From Bacteroidota bacterium (GTDB lineage Bacteria > Bacteroidota > Bacteroidia > Palsa-965): a stretch of DNA of 64,000 nucleotides. Of the stretch, positions 8,332 through 18,992 are shown piece by piece. The stretch is taken from NCBI GenBank assembly GCA_016194975.1, contig JACQAM010000003.1, positions 248,001 to 312,000 of the forward strand. The letters are read 5' to 3'. Made by a program: the position numbers and the translations under genes. Within the stretch, counting starts at the first letter, position 1. Every line of letters starts with the position of its first letter. The notes beneath the pieces are model-generated. The model did no database searches, was not told where the DNA came from, and saw nothing but the letters and a program-made list of their open reading frames with translations.

Positions 8332-10842
8332 CTACCGTTGTACGGAGATCTGCTCTACATGCTGCTCATTCGCTGTATTCAGCTTCACCAGGTAAAGTCC
8401 GGATGAAACATTACCGAGATCAATCTGTTTGGTGAATCCGGCCGTTACATTGCTCTCTAATGAAGAATAAATAATTCTTCCCTGCACATCGGTGATCGTG
8501 ATCTGCACGTCGCCCACATTTGCATTCACAGAAAGTGTGAACACACCTGAATTCGGATTCGGAAAAACAGAAATTCCATTGGCAAAATTCTGCTCCGCTA
8601 TTCCGGTGCACGCATTCACACTTATGGTAAACACCTGTGAATTCGAACAACCAATCGAATCGGTATAACTGTAAGTTAGAATCTGCGGACCAACTCCGGC
8701 TGTTGTGGGATTAAAATTATTTCCTGATACGCCCGGGCCCGTCCACGTTCCGCCCGCAGGAAGCCCGGTGAGAGAAACAAGTCCGTCATTCACACAGGGT
8801 GTCATGTTGGAAGCCGAGAGTGTGAGATTCGGTATCGGGTTGATCGTAACATTCACCGCATCATTTCCGGAGCAACCGTTTGCATCAGTTACGACAACAG
8901 AATAAGTTCCTGATGTATTGACAGTGATAGTTTGTGTAGTTGCAGAAGTTCCCCACAAATAAGTACTTCCCGGATTCTGCGCATCGAGCAAAATATTTCC
9001 ACCGCATTGGGTTGTATCATTACCAAGATTTACAGTTGGCGGATTATTCACAGTGATGAGTTGTGTTGCAGTACTACTGCATGATCCATTGGTCCCGGTA
9101 ACCGTGAAAGTTGTAGTTGCTCCGGGGGTAACGGTGACCGATGATCCGGATAAATTTCCAGGCATCCACAGGTATGCACTAGCTCCCCCTGCGATCAACG
9201 TGGTTGAACTTCCGGAACAGATTGTGGGATTAATGGCCGAAACAGTGACTGTTGGTGTGGCGTTGACTGTGATGAGTTGTGTTGCAGCACTACTACAACC
9301 GAGATCGGTTCCTGTGACCGTGTACGAGGTTGTTGAAGAAGGAGTGACCACAACAGTTGCTCCTGACAGATTTCCGGGCATCCAGTTGTAAGCAGTTGCC
9401 CCGCTCGCGGTAATGGAAGTTGAATCGCCGGAACAGATAGCAGAATTAGTTGTTGTGGTGGTTACAGTCGGCGTCGGATTAACAGTGATAAGTTGTGTTG
9501 CAGTACTACTGCACCCGGATGATGTTCCTGTAACGGTATAGGTTGTTGTTGACGAAGGAGAAACTGTGATCGTTGTTCCGGATAAACTTCCCGGCATCCA
9601 CGAGTAGGTTGTTGCACCGCTTGCTGTAATGCTTGTTGGATTTCCGGTACAGATGGTTGCACCGGTAGTAGTTGTAGTAACTGTAGGTGACGGATTGACC
9701 GTAACTGCCAATGAAGATGGAGTACCTGATCCGCAGGAGTTGCCCGGGGTCACCGTAATATTTCCAGAAGTTGAACCGAACGTAATTGAAATGGAAACCG
9801 TTCCCTGTCCTGAATTAATTGTTGTTCCTGACGGAACGGTCCACGTGTAAGAAGTTGCGCCGCTCACTGAAGAAATAAAATAAGTTCCGCCTGATCCTGC
9901 ACAAACAGAAGAAGAACCTGTGATACTTCCGGCCGGAGAAGGAACTCCCGGAGAATAAGTGATGATCACTTCCCCATTTCCAGATTGAAAACCTGCAGTA
10001 TTAGTTTGACTTGTTCCGGAATTAAAAGAACCACCACCACCACCGCCATCAAAAGAAGAATTGTATCCACCACCGCCGCCACCGGAATATCCGCCGCCGC
10101 CGCCGCCATTTAAATTTCCCCAGATCGTTGCTCCACCACCACCGTAACCACCATCAGCACCCATGCCAGCGCATCCTGATGCTGCCCATGTTCCACCAGC
10201 ACCACCATTGAGAAAACTCCTTCCCTTTGTTCCGTTGCAAACACTACCACTTCCATCGGCTCCATTCATACAACCACTTCCTCCTGCTCCACCCGTGCTG
10301 TATGTGAGTGCGCAATTTCCACCATCGCCACAATATCCTCCACCACCGGCGCCACCATATCCGCTTGCACCACCACCGCCGCCACCACCGCTGCCACCTG
10401 CTCCACTACTTGATCCTCCAACTCCATTTGTTCCTGAAGTTCCGGATTGACCCGGAAGTCCATTGGTAGAATTTCCACCACCACCACCGCCACCGGAAGC
10501 AATCAATAAAGTTGATGTGGTTTGATCATAAACAAATGATCCGCCGCCGCCGCCACCGGAATTACCAGTAGAAAGTCCGCGTTGTCCAACTAAAATTGTG
10601 ATGACATCACCGGGAGTTACATTGCAGGTTCCAACTATTCTTGCTCCTAATCCACCGGGATTAGCAGCGACGCCTGCGCCGCCTTGTGCGCCTTTTGAAT
10701 CGATAGTAATTGCATTCACGCACGAAGGAACGGTGAACGTTTGTGATGCTCCTGTGTAGCTGAACGTAACGGAAGTCTGTGAAAATAAATCTGCGCCTGA
10801 AAAAAATACAAGTGCAGAAAAAAGGAACAGTGATTTTTTCAT
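8332..10842 (-). CDS. Gly-rich, Ig-like T9SS type A secreted protein
   Basis: An 836-residue exported protein. After a signal peptide (MKKSLFLFSALVFFSGADLFSQ) comes a glycine-rich region of about 250 residues with many GGGGG runs, then an Ig-like segment with PAGSITGSSSVC. Three near-identical 72-residue Ig-like repeats follow, each with ICxG, WMPG.LSG and SxATQLITVN, then two more divergent Ig-like units. The C-terminal ~85 residues are a type A T9SS sorting domain (ISVFPNPNSGVFTLS, ITDVQGR, GLYLVKL), which directs export across the outer membrane and surface attachment. It is the last gene of a leftward cluster, 49 bases behind the PorP gene. A structural or adhesive role is inferred; no catalytic motif is seen. 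Confidence 0.88.
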   Translation of the reverse strand: MKKSLFLFSALVFFSGADLFSQTSVTFSYTGASQTFTVPSCVNAITIDSKGAQGGAGVAANPGGLGARIVGTCNVTPGDVITILVGQRGLSTGNSGGGGGGSFVYDQTTSTLLIASGGGGGGGNSTNGLPGQSGTSGTNGVGGSSSGAGGSGGGGGGGASGYGGAGGGGYCGDGGNCALTYSTGGAGGSGCMNGADGSGSVCNGTKGRSFLNGGAGGTWAASGCAGMGADGGYGGGGATIWGNLNGGGGGGYSGGGGGGYNSSFDGGGGGGSFNSGTSQTNTAGFQSGNGEVIITYSPGVPSPAGSITGSSSVCAGSGGTYFISSVSGATSYTWTVPSGTTINSGQGTVSISITFGSTSGNITVTPGNSCGSGTPSSLAVTVNPSPTVTTTTTGATICTGNPTSITASGATTYSWMPGSLSGTTITVSPSSTTTYTVTGTSSGCSSTATQLITVNPTPTVTTTTTNSAICSGDSTSITASGATAYNWMPGNLSGATVVVTPSSTTSYTVTGTDLGCSSAATQLITVNATPTVTVSAINPTICSGSSTTLIAGGASAYLWMPGNLSGSSVTVTPGATTTFTVTGTNGSCSSTATQLITVNNPPTVNLGNDTTQCGGNILLDAQNPGSTYLWGTSATTQTITVNTSGTYSVVVTDANGCSGNDAVNVTINPIPNLTLSASNMTPCVNDGLVSLTGLPAGGTWTGPGVSGNNFNPTTAGVGPQILTYSYTDSIGCSNSQVFTISVNACTGIAEQNFANGISVFPNPNSGVFTLSVNANVGDVQITITDVQGRIIYSSLESNVTAGFTKQIDLGNVSSGLYLVKLNTANEQHVEQISVQR

Positions 10843-10891
10843 TGGGGTAAAAATTATGTTGTGAATTGGGGAAGAGAAAAATACTATTCGA

Positions 10892-11935
10892 TCAATTAAA
10901 GAATCCCTTGTTCTTATTATCGCCGGTGTTTGTCATCATATATCTGAGGGATAATTCAAATCCGCCCCTCGATTTACTTGCTACAGTCAGGTTTGATAAG
11001 TTAACATCATAACTGAATCCAATACGAAGTGTATTCAATTCATAAGCAGTTACAATATTCAATGCATCACCGAAACGATAATATCCACCGAGAACAAATG
11101 CAGCAGGATTTTTTCTACCGGTGTAATGAGAGGCTTCCTGCATAATATACTTCACGAGCATTCCGGTATTTATTTCATGGTGCCCGCCTTGTATCATAAT
11201 AATATATCCCGGTTCAAGTATCAGGCTGTAATTTTTCAAACCGATGTCAGCATTTCCGTGCGCGACCATTTTCATTGGCAATCGTTTATCAGTATTCCCA
11301 TAAAAAGAGTAAACGGGCTGATTGATGTGCTGCACTGAAAATCCTGCATTCATGGTTCGCTGATCATTTGAGCTTATTGTTGCGTGGCCTTTGCCGTAAA
11401 ACCATGCGAGTCCTGCGCCCATATCAGCATACGTGCGATTGGAAAAAGTAGTGGGCTCCATCGAAGGCGCATTGAGATCGAGAGCGCCGCCAACGTATTG
11501 ATTGTCCCAATAGAATTTATCATAACTCAAACTACGCTGTCCGAATCCTCCATAAATACCTGCCGACAATAAACTATTATCGCTTATTGCGAGTACACCT
11601 GATAAATGAATCTGTCCTGTTGTTGTTCCCATCGCTCCATCTCCGGCACGGTCAGAGAAAAAATCGAGGCCGACCCCGGCATGGCTTCCATTTGATTTTT
11701 TCATAAATGCGGCATCCGTACTCACATTAAAAGTTTTGAAAGGATTGTTCGTCACACTTCTCCACTGATCTTTGTAATTAATGACCGCCATAAAATCATG
11801 TGCAAGTCCCGCCATCGCCGGATTCAGCAACAATGGTGTTTCCGACAATTGCGAAAAGTGAATGTCCTGTGCGCTGGAAAATAAAGGGAGGATCAACGCA
11901 ACAACAGCAGTGAAAAATATCCGGTTCTTTTTCAT
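10892..11935 (-). CDS. PorP/SprF family type IX secretion membrane protein
   Basis: A 347-residue outer-membrane barrel of the PorP/SprF family, which supports export or surface anchoring of T9SS substrates, particularly type B ones. A signal peptide (MKKNRIFFTAVVALILPLFSSAQ) is followed by the family hallmark DIHFSQLSETPLLLNPAMAG, then NYKDQW and many Tyr/Gly-rich strands. The hallmark also opens the second copy at 54318-55334. The frame extends 12 codons upstream, but ATG 11935 sits at the signal peptide. The upstream neighbour is a type B protein 42 bases away and the downstream neighbour a type A protein 49 bases away, so it is embedded in a substrate operon. Confidence 0.92.
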   Translation of the reverse strand: MKKNRIFFTAVVALILPLFSSAQDIHFSQLSETPLLLNPAMAGLAHDFMAVINYKDQWRSVTNNPFKTFNVSTDAAFMKKSNGSHAGVGLDFFSDRAGDGAMGTTTGQIHLSGVLAISDNSLLSAGIYGGFGQRSLSYDKFYWDNQYVGGALDLNAPSMEPTTFSNRTYADMGAGLAWFYGKGHATISSNDQRTMNAGFSVQHINQPVYSFYGNTDKRLPMKMVAHGNADIGLKNYSLILEPGYIIMIQGGHHEINTGMLVKYIMQEASHYTGRKNPAAFVLGGYYRFGDALNIVTAYELNTLRIGFSYDVNLSNLTVASKSRGGFELSLRYMMTNTGDNKNKGFFN

Positions 11936-11977
11936 ATTATTTTTTTGTCTTTTCTCATCATTGTTCGCCAATGAAAA

Positions 11978-14900
11978 TTATTTTACCAGGGAGACATTTC
12001 CTTTTTTGTCAATTTGTGTCCCGTCTAACAATGATCCCCTGATCACGTAGGTGAATACAGCATTCTCACACGGAACTCCACGCCACACTCCATCCCATCC
12101 GTAAGCCGGATCTGTACTGTGGAAAACACGTTCACCCCAGCGATTGTAGATCGAGAAATCCATTGTCTTAATACAAGCGCCACGCACATACAGAATATCG
12201 TTCTGTCCGTCGCCATTCGGTGAGAATGCATTCGGAATAAATACTTCACCGCAGAGTATGTCAACAAAAACCGTAACCGTGTCTGTGGCTGTGCAACCAA
12301 GTGAATCGGTAACGGTCATTGTGTAAGTTGTAGTTACCGTTGGTGATGCAACCGGGTTCGCACAAGTAGTGCAACTCAATCCTCCTGCCGGAGCCCAACT
12401 ATAATTTCCTCCACCGGTTCCGTTCAATTGCGTGGATTGTCCGAGGTTGATCGTTGTAAAAATTCCCGCATCCGGGTTGAGTGTACTCACACTTCCTACA
12501 ATAACCTGCGAGAGCACCGAACAACCTGATGCATCAGTAACGAGACAAGTATAAACTCCGGAAGAGAGACCAGTTGCTGTTTGAGTTGTTTGTCCGTCGC
12601 TCCACAAATAAGTAAAAGGTGCATCTCCGTTGGTTGGGTACACCGTTGCAGTTCCATCATTGACAATGCAACTTGACACGGAAGTAGAAGTACTATCATT
12701 GATCGTATTCACAAAAACTGTGACCGTATCATAACTGGTACAACCACCAACAACAATGACCTCTACTACATAAGTAGTAGTGACAGTTGGAGTAACAGTA
12801 ATGTTGTGAGCCGAACCGATAATAGTTGCGCCGCTTGTCCACGAGTAGCTGTACCCTACTCCTGTCGGTGTACTGAGTGTGACCGGGCCACTACTGCACA
12901 ACACGGTATCGTTTCCTGCATTTGCAGTTGGATATGGGTTAACTGTAATAGCAAACGTAGATGATGCAATTGCACACTGATTTATTGCTGTTATAGTTAT
13001 ATTGTAAGAACCCGTATTCGGATACGTCATATCGATCACATTGTTTGCTGTGTCGACAACAACTCCGCCATTGGTGGTCCAGCTGTAATAAGTATTGTTG
13101 TTAAACAACGTGGTATACGTATTTGTATCGCCCTGGCAAACAAAATGCGGACCTATGATCGCTGTACTCGGGTTTCCGATCACCACTATTGTATGAATAG
13201 GAGACCACGGTCCCGCACATCCGAAACTTGTTTCCTGAACCTGGAAGGTAAGAATGCCTGGACCACCGAGACTCACATAGAGCGAATTTGAGTTGGCGCC
13301 GGATGGCGATACAAATGGCACTCCACCATTTATTCCATTACAAGACCACATGTAAGTGGAATTATCAGAATAATTATATGGGGAGAAAAACAGCGCAACA
13401 ATATCTCCCACGCAGAATGTATCACGCGGAGTGAAGGTCGTGAAATCATACGATGTGATCGTCTCACCATTTGAATGAGGCGCACCTATGGTTACCCTGA
13501 TCAAACTTCCCAATGAATTATCGGGAACAGTAGAACTGGTAGCAACAACACGCATGTAATTCATTCCAACTGGAATTCCGACGATCGGTAAACTATCCTT
13601 ACACGGAACATGAACATCAAGTGTTGTATCACCAGTAGCTGCAACTGATCCTAAAATTCCATTGGCACCGATCTGCGCGAAAGTCATGCTACTTAATAAT
13701 TGCGTTTCGAAAATATTTCCGGGATTGTAAACGGCCGTTGTGTTATAGGTATGCACCGTCACATCAATAATTGAATCCGCACCAGCAGGATCTATTGCGC
13801 AATCTGTAACGCAGAAATGAAGATCCTGATGATTATTCGTAGTGATATCACAATGCCCGATACAGAAAGGCCCCCAGGGTGCACCAATGACTGCAGGATT
13901 GGAAGAAACAACACGGATATAATAGCCGCAACCCGCAGGAACATTCGGCACTAATCCGCTTACAGAACCAGGGGGAGAACCCAGCATTGGATCATAGGTA
14001 GCCGAATTAGCAAATGTTCCGACAATAGGAGGAGCTGCAGCAAAAACTCCGTTGGAATCCGAGAGTTGTGCAGTATAAATATTAGCAGCATTATAAATTC
14101 CTGTTGAATAGAAAGGAACATCAATTGCACTTCCTACGCACACCGCATTCGTGTCAAACGTGACCACAGGTTGTAAAGTGGTGATCACATTCGGACAACT
14201 GACAATGGAAAAACACGCCGATGCTATTCCCGTAAAAATCGGCGTTGGCGACGTTCGTCTTATTCGGATCTTATAACAATTTCCCGGCCCTGACGAACTG
14301 GGAAGTATGATTGCAAAAACGCCGCTTGTTTGCGGATAAAAAATACTGGTCACCCACGCATTGGTGGTATTAAAAATTCCAGTGGGGCCCGAAAGATCGA
14401 TGGAATAAGTTCCATCGCACAACGTGTCTGAAAGATGCCAATAGATAAAAAGTATTCCTCCCTGGCAAACGGGATTCGGAGAAACACTATCGACCGTAAG
14501 TGTTACGTTGTTATTGTAAGTAGCCGCAATATTAATATCATCGATCGCAAATGAAACAGAATCGGCAGATGGCCCCATTGTATTTACCCAGCGGAAACCA
14601 AAACGAAGATTACCAACATCTGCGAAGGCAGGATTAGTGATATCTTCATATTGCCATTTGTATCTGTTACCGTACTGGCTCAATCCTATCTGTGTCCACG
14701 GCCCGTTATTTACACTGTAATAAACTTCACCGTAAGCAGTAGCGGAACCTTCACACAAATAGAAAAAACTGAAATGAACAGAATCCATTCCCATCGTACA
14801 CATGCCATTCGTCATGTAAGCAAAGCGATCGGAATTACTGATCGGATCATAATTGCAATTGGTAATTCCGGAAGGAGCATCATGGATGTGAAGATTCTGG

Positions 14901-15157
14901 CTGTAAGGAGCAAATGAAATTGTTCCGCTGTAAGTGCTGTCCTCGCTCATCGTATTGTGATACGTGGGCGCGCCGGAATACTGGTTGTTAACGATCCATT
15001 GATTGTTGCCGAAATTCGATCCCGGGCCATTTCCATTCAAAGTAAAATTGCCGCCGCCGGATTGAAAATCTTCTGACAATAGCAGAACGTTTTGCGCTTG
15101 CAAAACAAAACTGCTCATCAAACAAAAACTGAAAATGAAAAGTAATTTTTTCATCAT
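11978..15157 (-). CDS. Large T9SS type B (CHU_C) secreted protein
   Basis: An exported protein of about 1,059 residues. The long frame opens at 15241, but the paired ATGs at 15157/15154 begin the signal peptide MMKKLLFIFSFCLMSSFVLQAQ, so I start there. The N-terminal third resembles a jelly-roll carbohydrate-binding-like fold (DDINIAATYNNN). The middle is a chain of Ig-like units with regular Cys pairs, Thr/Ser/Gly-rich composition and motifs such as VTPTVTTTYVVEV. The end is a gliding-motility-associated C-terminal domain: FIPNAFSPNGDGQNDILY, IYNRWGERVFHS and GWDGVWRG. This is the type B T9SS signal. It is probably a surface adhesin or matrix protein, positioned directly before a PorP/SprF gene. 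Confidence 0.88.
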   Translation of the reverse strand: MMKKLLFIFSFCLMSSFVLQAQNVLLLSEDFQSGGGNFTLNGNGPGSNFGNNQWIVNNQYSGAPTYHNTMSEDSTYSGTISFAPYSQNLHIHDAPSGITNCNYDPISNSDRFAYMTNGMCTMGMDSVHFSFFYLCEGSATAYGEVYYSVNNGPWTQIGLSQYGNRYKWQYEDITNPAFADVGNLRFGFRWVNTMGPSADSVSFAIDDINIAATYNNNVTLTVDSVSPNPVCQGGILFIYWHLSDTLCDGTYSIDLSGPTGIFNTTNAWVTSIFYPQTSGVFAIILPSSSGPGNCYKIRIRRTSPTPIFTGIASACFSIVSCPNVITTLQPVVTFDTNAVCVGSAIDVPFYSTGIYNAANIYTAQLSDSNGVFAAAPPIVGTFANSATYDPMLGSPPGSVSGLVPNVPAGCGYYIRVVSSNPAVIGAPWGPFCIGHCDITTNNHQDLHFCVTDCAIDPAGADSIIDVTVHTYNTTAVYNPGNIFETQLLSSMTFAQIGANGILGSVAATGDTTLDVHVPCKDSLPIVGIPVGMNYMRVVATSSTVPDNSLGSLIRVTIGAPHSNGETITSYDFTTFTPRDTFCVGDIVALFFSPYNYSDNSTYMWSCNGINGGVPFVSPSGANSNSLYVSLGGPGILTFQVQETSFGCAGPWSPIHTIVVIGNPSTAIIGPHFVCQGDTNTYTTLFNNNTYYSWTTNGGVVVDTANNVIDMTYPNTGSYNITITAINQCAIASSTFAITVNPYPTANAGNDTVLCSSGPVTLSTPTGVGYSYSWTSGATIIGSAHNITVTPTVTTTYVVEVIVVGGCTSYDTVTVFVNTINDSTSTSVSSCIVNDGTATVYPTNGDAPFTYLWSDGQTTQTATGLSSGVYTCLVTDASGCSVLSQVIVGSVSTLNPDAGIFTTINLGQSTQLNGTGGGNYSWAPAGGLSCTTCANPVASPTVTTTYTMTVTDSLGCTATDTVTVFVDILCGEVFIPNAFSPNGDGQNDILYVRGACIKTMDFSIYNRWGERVFHSTDPAYGWDGVWRGVPCENAVFTYVIRGSLLDGTQIDKKGNVSLVK

Positions 15158-15409
15158 GCTTTTTTTATGTTGAGTTGAACGGAAATGATCATTCCCGAAA
15201 AGATGGTTTTTTAAAAAGGGGTGCTTCGGTGTTTGAATCAAAGAGGTAACAATGCCTTTGTTCTGACTTGTGAATATAGAACATTGTTGCTTACGAATAC
15301 AAAACCAGCCCCTGAATTTTGAGCATTTTTCAATAGTGAAACTAAAATCTCTAATGAGAATGATCCGGGAAATACAGATTACTAATAAAAATGAAGGGAA
15401 AATCCGACA
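15158..15409. other. Spacer between two type B adhesin genes
   Basis: About 250 bases, AT-rich, without a credible gene, hairpin terminator or clear TAnnTTTG box on the minus strand. The two flanking genes could still be co-transcribed. Confidence 0.4.
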
Positions 15410-18400
15410 TCACTTGATCAGGTTCACCGAACCGATGAGCGAATGAGTTGCTCCATTCATATCGGTTGTCACCAGCTTCCACACATAAGTATCTTCCTGG
15501 CTGATGTCACTATGACCTTGTACTTTTCCGTCCCAACCTTTTGCGTAATCTGTGGTCGAGTAGATCATGTTTCCCCAGCGATCGAAGATCCACATCTGGA
15601 ATTTTGCGGGATCAATGCCGGTACAAACAGGATAGAAAATTTCATTGTTTCCGTCGCCGTTCGGTGTGAATGCATTCGGAACATAAATGGTCACATCCGA
15701 ATCGATACAAACCGGATGTGAGATCGTGTCCGTACATCCCTGCTGGTTCTGGACGGTGAGCAGCACTGTGAAACAATCCGGTGATCCGTATTCGAAAGAT
15801 GGATTCTCCAGTGAAGAAGCGGATTGATTCACATCACCGAAACTCCAGTTCCATGAATTTGCACCGGTCGAAAGATCGGTGAAATAAATCTGCGGATTCA
15901 GGATCGTCGTGGGTTGTGGAGAAGAACTGAAGTCAGCAACCGGTATAGGAGAAACAGAAATATAATTTGTTATTGTTACTGTATTCTGGCACCCATCCAC
16001 AGATTTCACAGTGAAAATGATCGTGTAATTTCCTGAGGTTGTATAACAATGTAATGGGCTTTGTGAAGTAGAAGTGTTGCTGTCACCAAAATCCCATGTC
16101 CATGCAGAGATTACTCCCGGATTCGCTATAGTTGACTGATCGGAAAAATTCACACAAACAGGAACACATCCTGCAACAACATCCGAAGTGAAATTCGCAA
16201 CAGGAACAGGATTCACTGTTATTGTCACTGAGTTGGAGGCGGTGCATCCATTCGCATCGGTCACTACTGCAGTATAAGTTGTTGTTGTTGCCGGGGTAAT
16301 ATTCTGCGAAGATCCGCTGAGATTCCCCGGTGACCAATTCACAGTGTAAGCAGGAACTCCACCTCCGGAATTCGCCGTGAGTACAGCGTTTTGTCCGCTG
16401 CAAATTGCCGTCGGCGCAACAGTAGTTTGTACAGTGAGAACCGGTGGTTCAGTGATCACGATCGTAACCGTGGATGAACATCCGTTCGCGTCTGTGACCA
16501 TTACCTGGTAAGATCCTGCAGCAATATTGGATGCGCTGTTAGAAGCAGAAACGTTTGGAGTCCAGGTGTAACTGTAAGGCCCTACTCCGCCGGCCTGGTT
16601 TACATTGATCACTCCTGTCGATTGTCCGTTGCAGAAAACATTGGTCAAGGCACCGGAAGAAGCAACTACAGTGGCCGGCGCAGTAATGGTGAAGGTTTGT
16701 GTTATAATACAACCATTCGCATCCGTGATGGTACACGTGTACGATTGCGCAGTGAGATTAGGAGCAGTTGCCGCATTTCCACCGGAAGGAGACCAGGAAT
16801 AAATGTAACCGGGAACACCACCGGAAGGATTAACAGTTGCCGATCCGGTATTTCCACCGCTGCACAACTCATCGATCTGCGATGCAGTTGTTGTCAATGC
16901 AGTTGGCTCAGTGATGGTGACTGATGAAGTGGTGCTGCATCCATTCGCATCCGTGAGCGTGCACGTGTAAGACTGCGCGCTGAGATTATTTGCACTCGCT
17001 GCATTTCCTCCCGAAGGTGACCACGAATAAATATAGGCGGGATTTCCTCCGGCTGCAGTAACGGTTGCACTTCCTGAATTTCCCCCATTGCATAAAATAT
17101 CTACCGAAGTGAGTGATGCAGTAAGTAAGGGCGGTTCGGTGAGCGTAACCGAATCTGTTGACGTGCATCCATTCGCATCAGTGAGCGTGCAGGTATAACT
17201 TCCTGCCGAAAGATTATTTGCAGTTGCATTGGTTCCGCCGGAAGGAGACCACGAATAAGTATAGGGCCCGTTTCCACCTGAAGGTGTAACTGTTGCAGAA
17301 CCGGTGCTGTTTCCATTACAAAGAATATTCGCAGATGCGGTGACTGTTACAGTTGGCGTACTCGCACCGACCACATTCACCGTTGCTGTTGATATACATC
17401 CGTTCGCATCCGTTACGGTCACAACATAAGAGCCTCCGTTCAAACCGGAAGCAGTTGCTCCATTTCCTCCCGTCGGACTCCAGGAATAAGTATAGCCGCC
17501 GGCTCCCCCCGCGGCATTAACGGTTGCAGTTCCGTTCGGACTTCCGCAAACAGAAGGCGTAGCGGAAGTGGTGAGCGTCATGGCCGATGGAGAGGTGATG
17601 GTGAAGGTTTGTGTTATAGCACAACCACTGGCATCCGTGATCGTGCAGGTATAGTTTTGTGCAGAAAGGTTCGACGCCGTTGCGGAATTTCCACCTGCAG
17701 GACTCCAGGAATAAGTATAGCCGCCGGCTCCTCCCGAAGGATTTACAGTTGCGGAACCATTGTTCACACTATTGCACTGCAAGTCCACATGTGAAGCCGT
17801 TGTTGTAATAGGCGTGGGTTGCGTGATAGTGATGGTTTGTGTTGTAGTACAACCTCCGCTGTTGGAAGCGGTCACGGTGTAGGTTCCTGCCGGAAGCGAA
17901 GAGGCGGTTTGCGCGACAGAAACGTTAGGACTCCACACATACGTGTACGCGCCTGCAGGATTAGGCGTTATGGTGGCACTTCCGTTATTTCCGCCGTTAC
18001 ACGAAACATTCGTTGACGTTTGAGTGGAAGTAGGCGAAGGTGCAAGCGTTACAGCGATACAGGTTTGCGGACCGGGGCCGCAAGCGCTCGATGGAGTGCA
18101 GCAAATATTTCCGGGTGTGCTTCCGGCAACAATGGTGATAGTCGCTGTTCCCTGTCCAGAAGTGATGGTGGTACCGGCGGGAACTGTCCATGCAAAAGAA
18201 GTCCAGCCGTTTCCATTATAAGTATACGATGCTGTTGCACCTGCGCAAAGTGTTAGGGGTCCCGTAATGGTTCCGCCGGAAGCGGCAGAATTCAGCGTGT
18301 AATAGATCGTTCCGTTGAAACGTCGCGGAGTAAAACTTGCTGCGAACGGATAATCTTTTCCTGTTCCGTCTTTCACCTGGAGATCGGCATTCGAAGCGAA

Positions 18401-18937
18401 CACAAATCCAACTGCAGTTCCATTGGTATAATTGACGATTGGCCCACCGGCAGTAGTTCGTGTAATATAAAATGCGACTGTGCACCCAGCGGTGACAGCC
18501 ACATTCACACTGACCGGAACGTAAGTAGCGAGGTTTGTTCCGAGTCCGGCAACGCTTGCGCTTCCGATGAGTGTCCATGCGCCGGGAGTAGTTGTGAATC
18601 CAACATGTGTTCCCACTTTATAATAGATCTCGACGTTCGTTGTGCCGGTGGCCATATTCACATCGAAACAATTGATGGTAATGTTAGAGAGTGCAGTAAT
18701 ATCGAACATGATCCCGCGCTGGCCATTATTCGTGTTGTAAGGAAGAATAAGATTGTTTGTTGACGCGCAGGCGAGCGGTTGATTCGGATTATTATTATTG
18801 GCTGCTGGCGTTGGATTATTCGATACGGTCATCGTATCGCCGGTATCCATGATGTAAGTGGAATATGCACTTTGATGTTGCGCAAAAGCAACAGCTGAAA
18901 ATGCAAATAAGAATGCGAATAGAAATCTATTCTTCAT
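15410..18937 (-). CDS. SprB-repeat T9SS type B giant adhesin
   Basis: A 1,175-residue surface protein related in architecture to the gliding adhesin SprB. ATG 18937 starts the signal peptide MKNRFLFAFLFAFSAVAFAQ. The N-terminal ~200 residues resemble a beta-sandwich with NGTIYYTL at its end, followed by one Ig-like unit. Seven SprB repeats of about 74 residues follow; each opens with a Cys-Asn-Gly-like turn and NGSATV, has GGxxxYTYSWSPxGG and ends DANGC. One Ig-like unit, two PKD domains (WTWDFGDSNTS, WNWSFGDVNQS) and the gliding C-terminal domain (VPNAFTPNGDGNNEIFY, FDRWGNMIYST) complete it. It is the first gene of the leftward cluster reaching to 8332. It is shorter than classical SprB, so it is a paralogue rather than the orthologue. 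Confidence 0.9.
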   Translation of the reverse strand: MKNRFLFAFLFAFSAVAFAQHQSAYSTYIMDTGDTMTVSNNPTPAANNNNPNQPLACASTNNLILPYNTNNGQRGIMFDITALSNITINCFDVNMATGTTNVEIYYKVGTHVGFTTTPGAWTLIGSASVAGLGTNLATYVPVSVNVAVTAGCTVAFYITRTTAGGPIVNYTNGTAVGFVFASNADLQVKDGTGKDYPFAASFTPRRFNGTIYYTLNSAASGGTITGPLTLCAGATASYTYNGNGWTSFAWTVPAGTTITSGQGTATITIVAGSTPGNICCTPSSACGPGPQTCIAVTLAPSPTSTQTSTNVSCNGGNNGSATITPNPAGAYTYVWSPNVSVAQTASSLPAGTYTVTASNSGGCTTTQTITITQPTPITTTASHVDLQCNSVNNGSATVNPSGGAGGYTYSWSPAGGNSATASNLSAQNYTCTITDASGCAITQTFTITSPSAMTLTTSATPSVCGSPNGTATVNAAGGAGGYTYSWSPTGGNGATASGLNGGSYVVTVTDANGCISTATVNVVGASTPTVTVTASANILCNGNSTGSATVTPSGGNGPYTYSWSPSGGTNATANNLSAGSYTCTLTDANGCTSTDSVTLTEPPLLTASLTSVDILCNGGNSGSATVTAAGGNPAYIYSWSPSGGNAASANNLSAQSYTCTLTDANGCSTTSSVTITEPTALTTTASQIDELCSGGNTGSATVNPSGGVPGYIYSWSPSGGNAATAPNLTAQSYTCTITDANGCIITQTFTITAPATVVASSGALTNVFCNGQSTGVINVNQAGGVGPYSYTWTPNVSASNSASNIAAGSYQVMVTDANGCSSTVTIVITEPPVLTVQTTVAPTAICSGQNAVLTANSGGGVPAYTVNWSPGNLSGSSQNITPATTTTYTAVVTDANGCTASNSVTITVNPVPVANFTSDVVAGCVPVCVNFSDQSTIANPGVISAWTWDFGDSNTSTSQSPLHCYTTSGNYTIIFTVKSVDGCQNTVTITNYISVSPIPVADFSSSPQPTTILNPQIYFTDLSTGANSWNWSFGDVNQSASSLENPSFEYGSPDCFTVLLTVQNQQGCTDTISHPVCIDSDVTIYVPNAFTPNGDGNNEIFYPVCTGIDPAKFQMWIFDRWGNMIYSTTDYAKGWDGKVQGHSDISQEDTYVWKLVTTDMNGATHSLIGSVNLIK

Positions 18938-18992
18938 GTGCCCGGAGTGTGTTTCAATTATGCGCTCTCCATGCCACTGGATTAAGCACATT

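Noticed and set aside
9050-9700. Regularly spaced similar DNA segments resembling a repeat array
   Set aside because: These are coding repeats of 72-residue Ig-like units, all in frame within one gene; there are no short identical repeats with unique spacers, so this is not a CRISPR array.
10163-10502. Pro/Val-rich open frames across the Gly-rich gene
   Set aside because: They are antisense or frame-shifted shadows of GGN codon runs in the 836-residue secreted protein and have no start context or domain of their own.
16400-18000. Tandem ~220-base DNA repeats
   Set aside because: They correspond to the SprB protein repeats of the adhesin and drift in sequence, so they are domain repeats rather than a mobile or structural DNA repeat.
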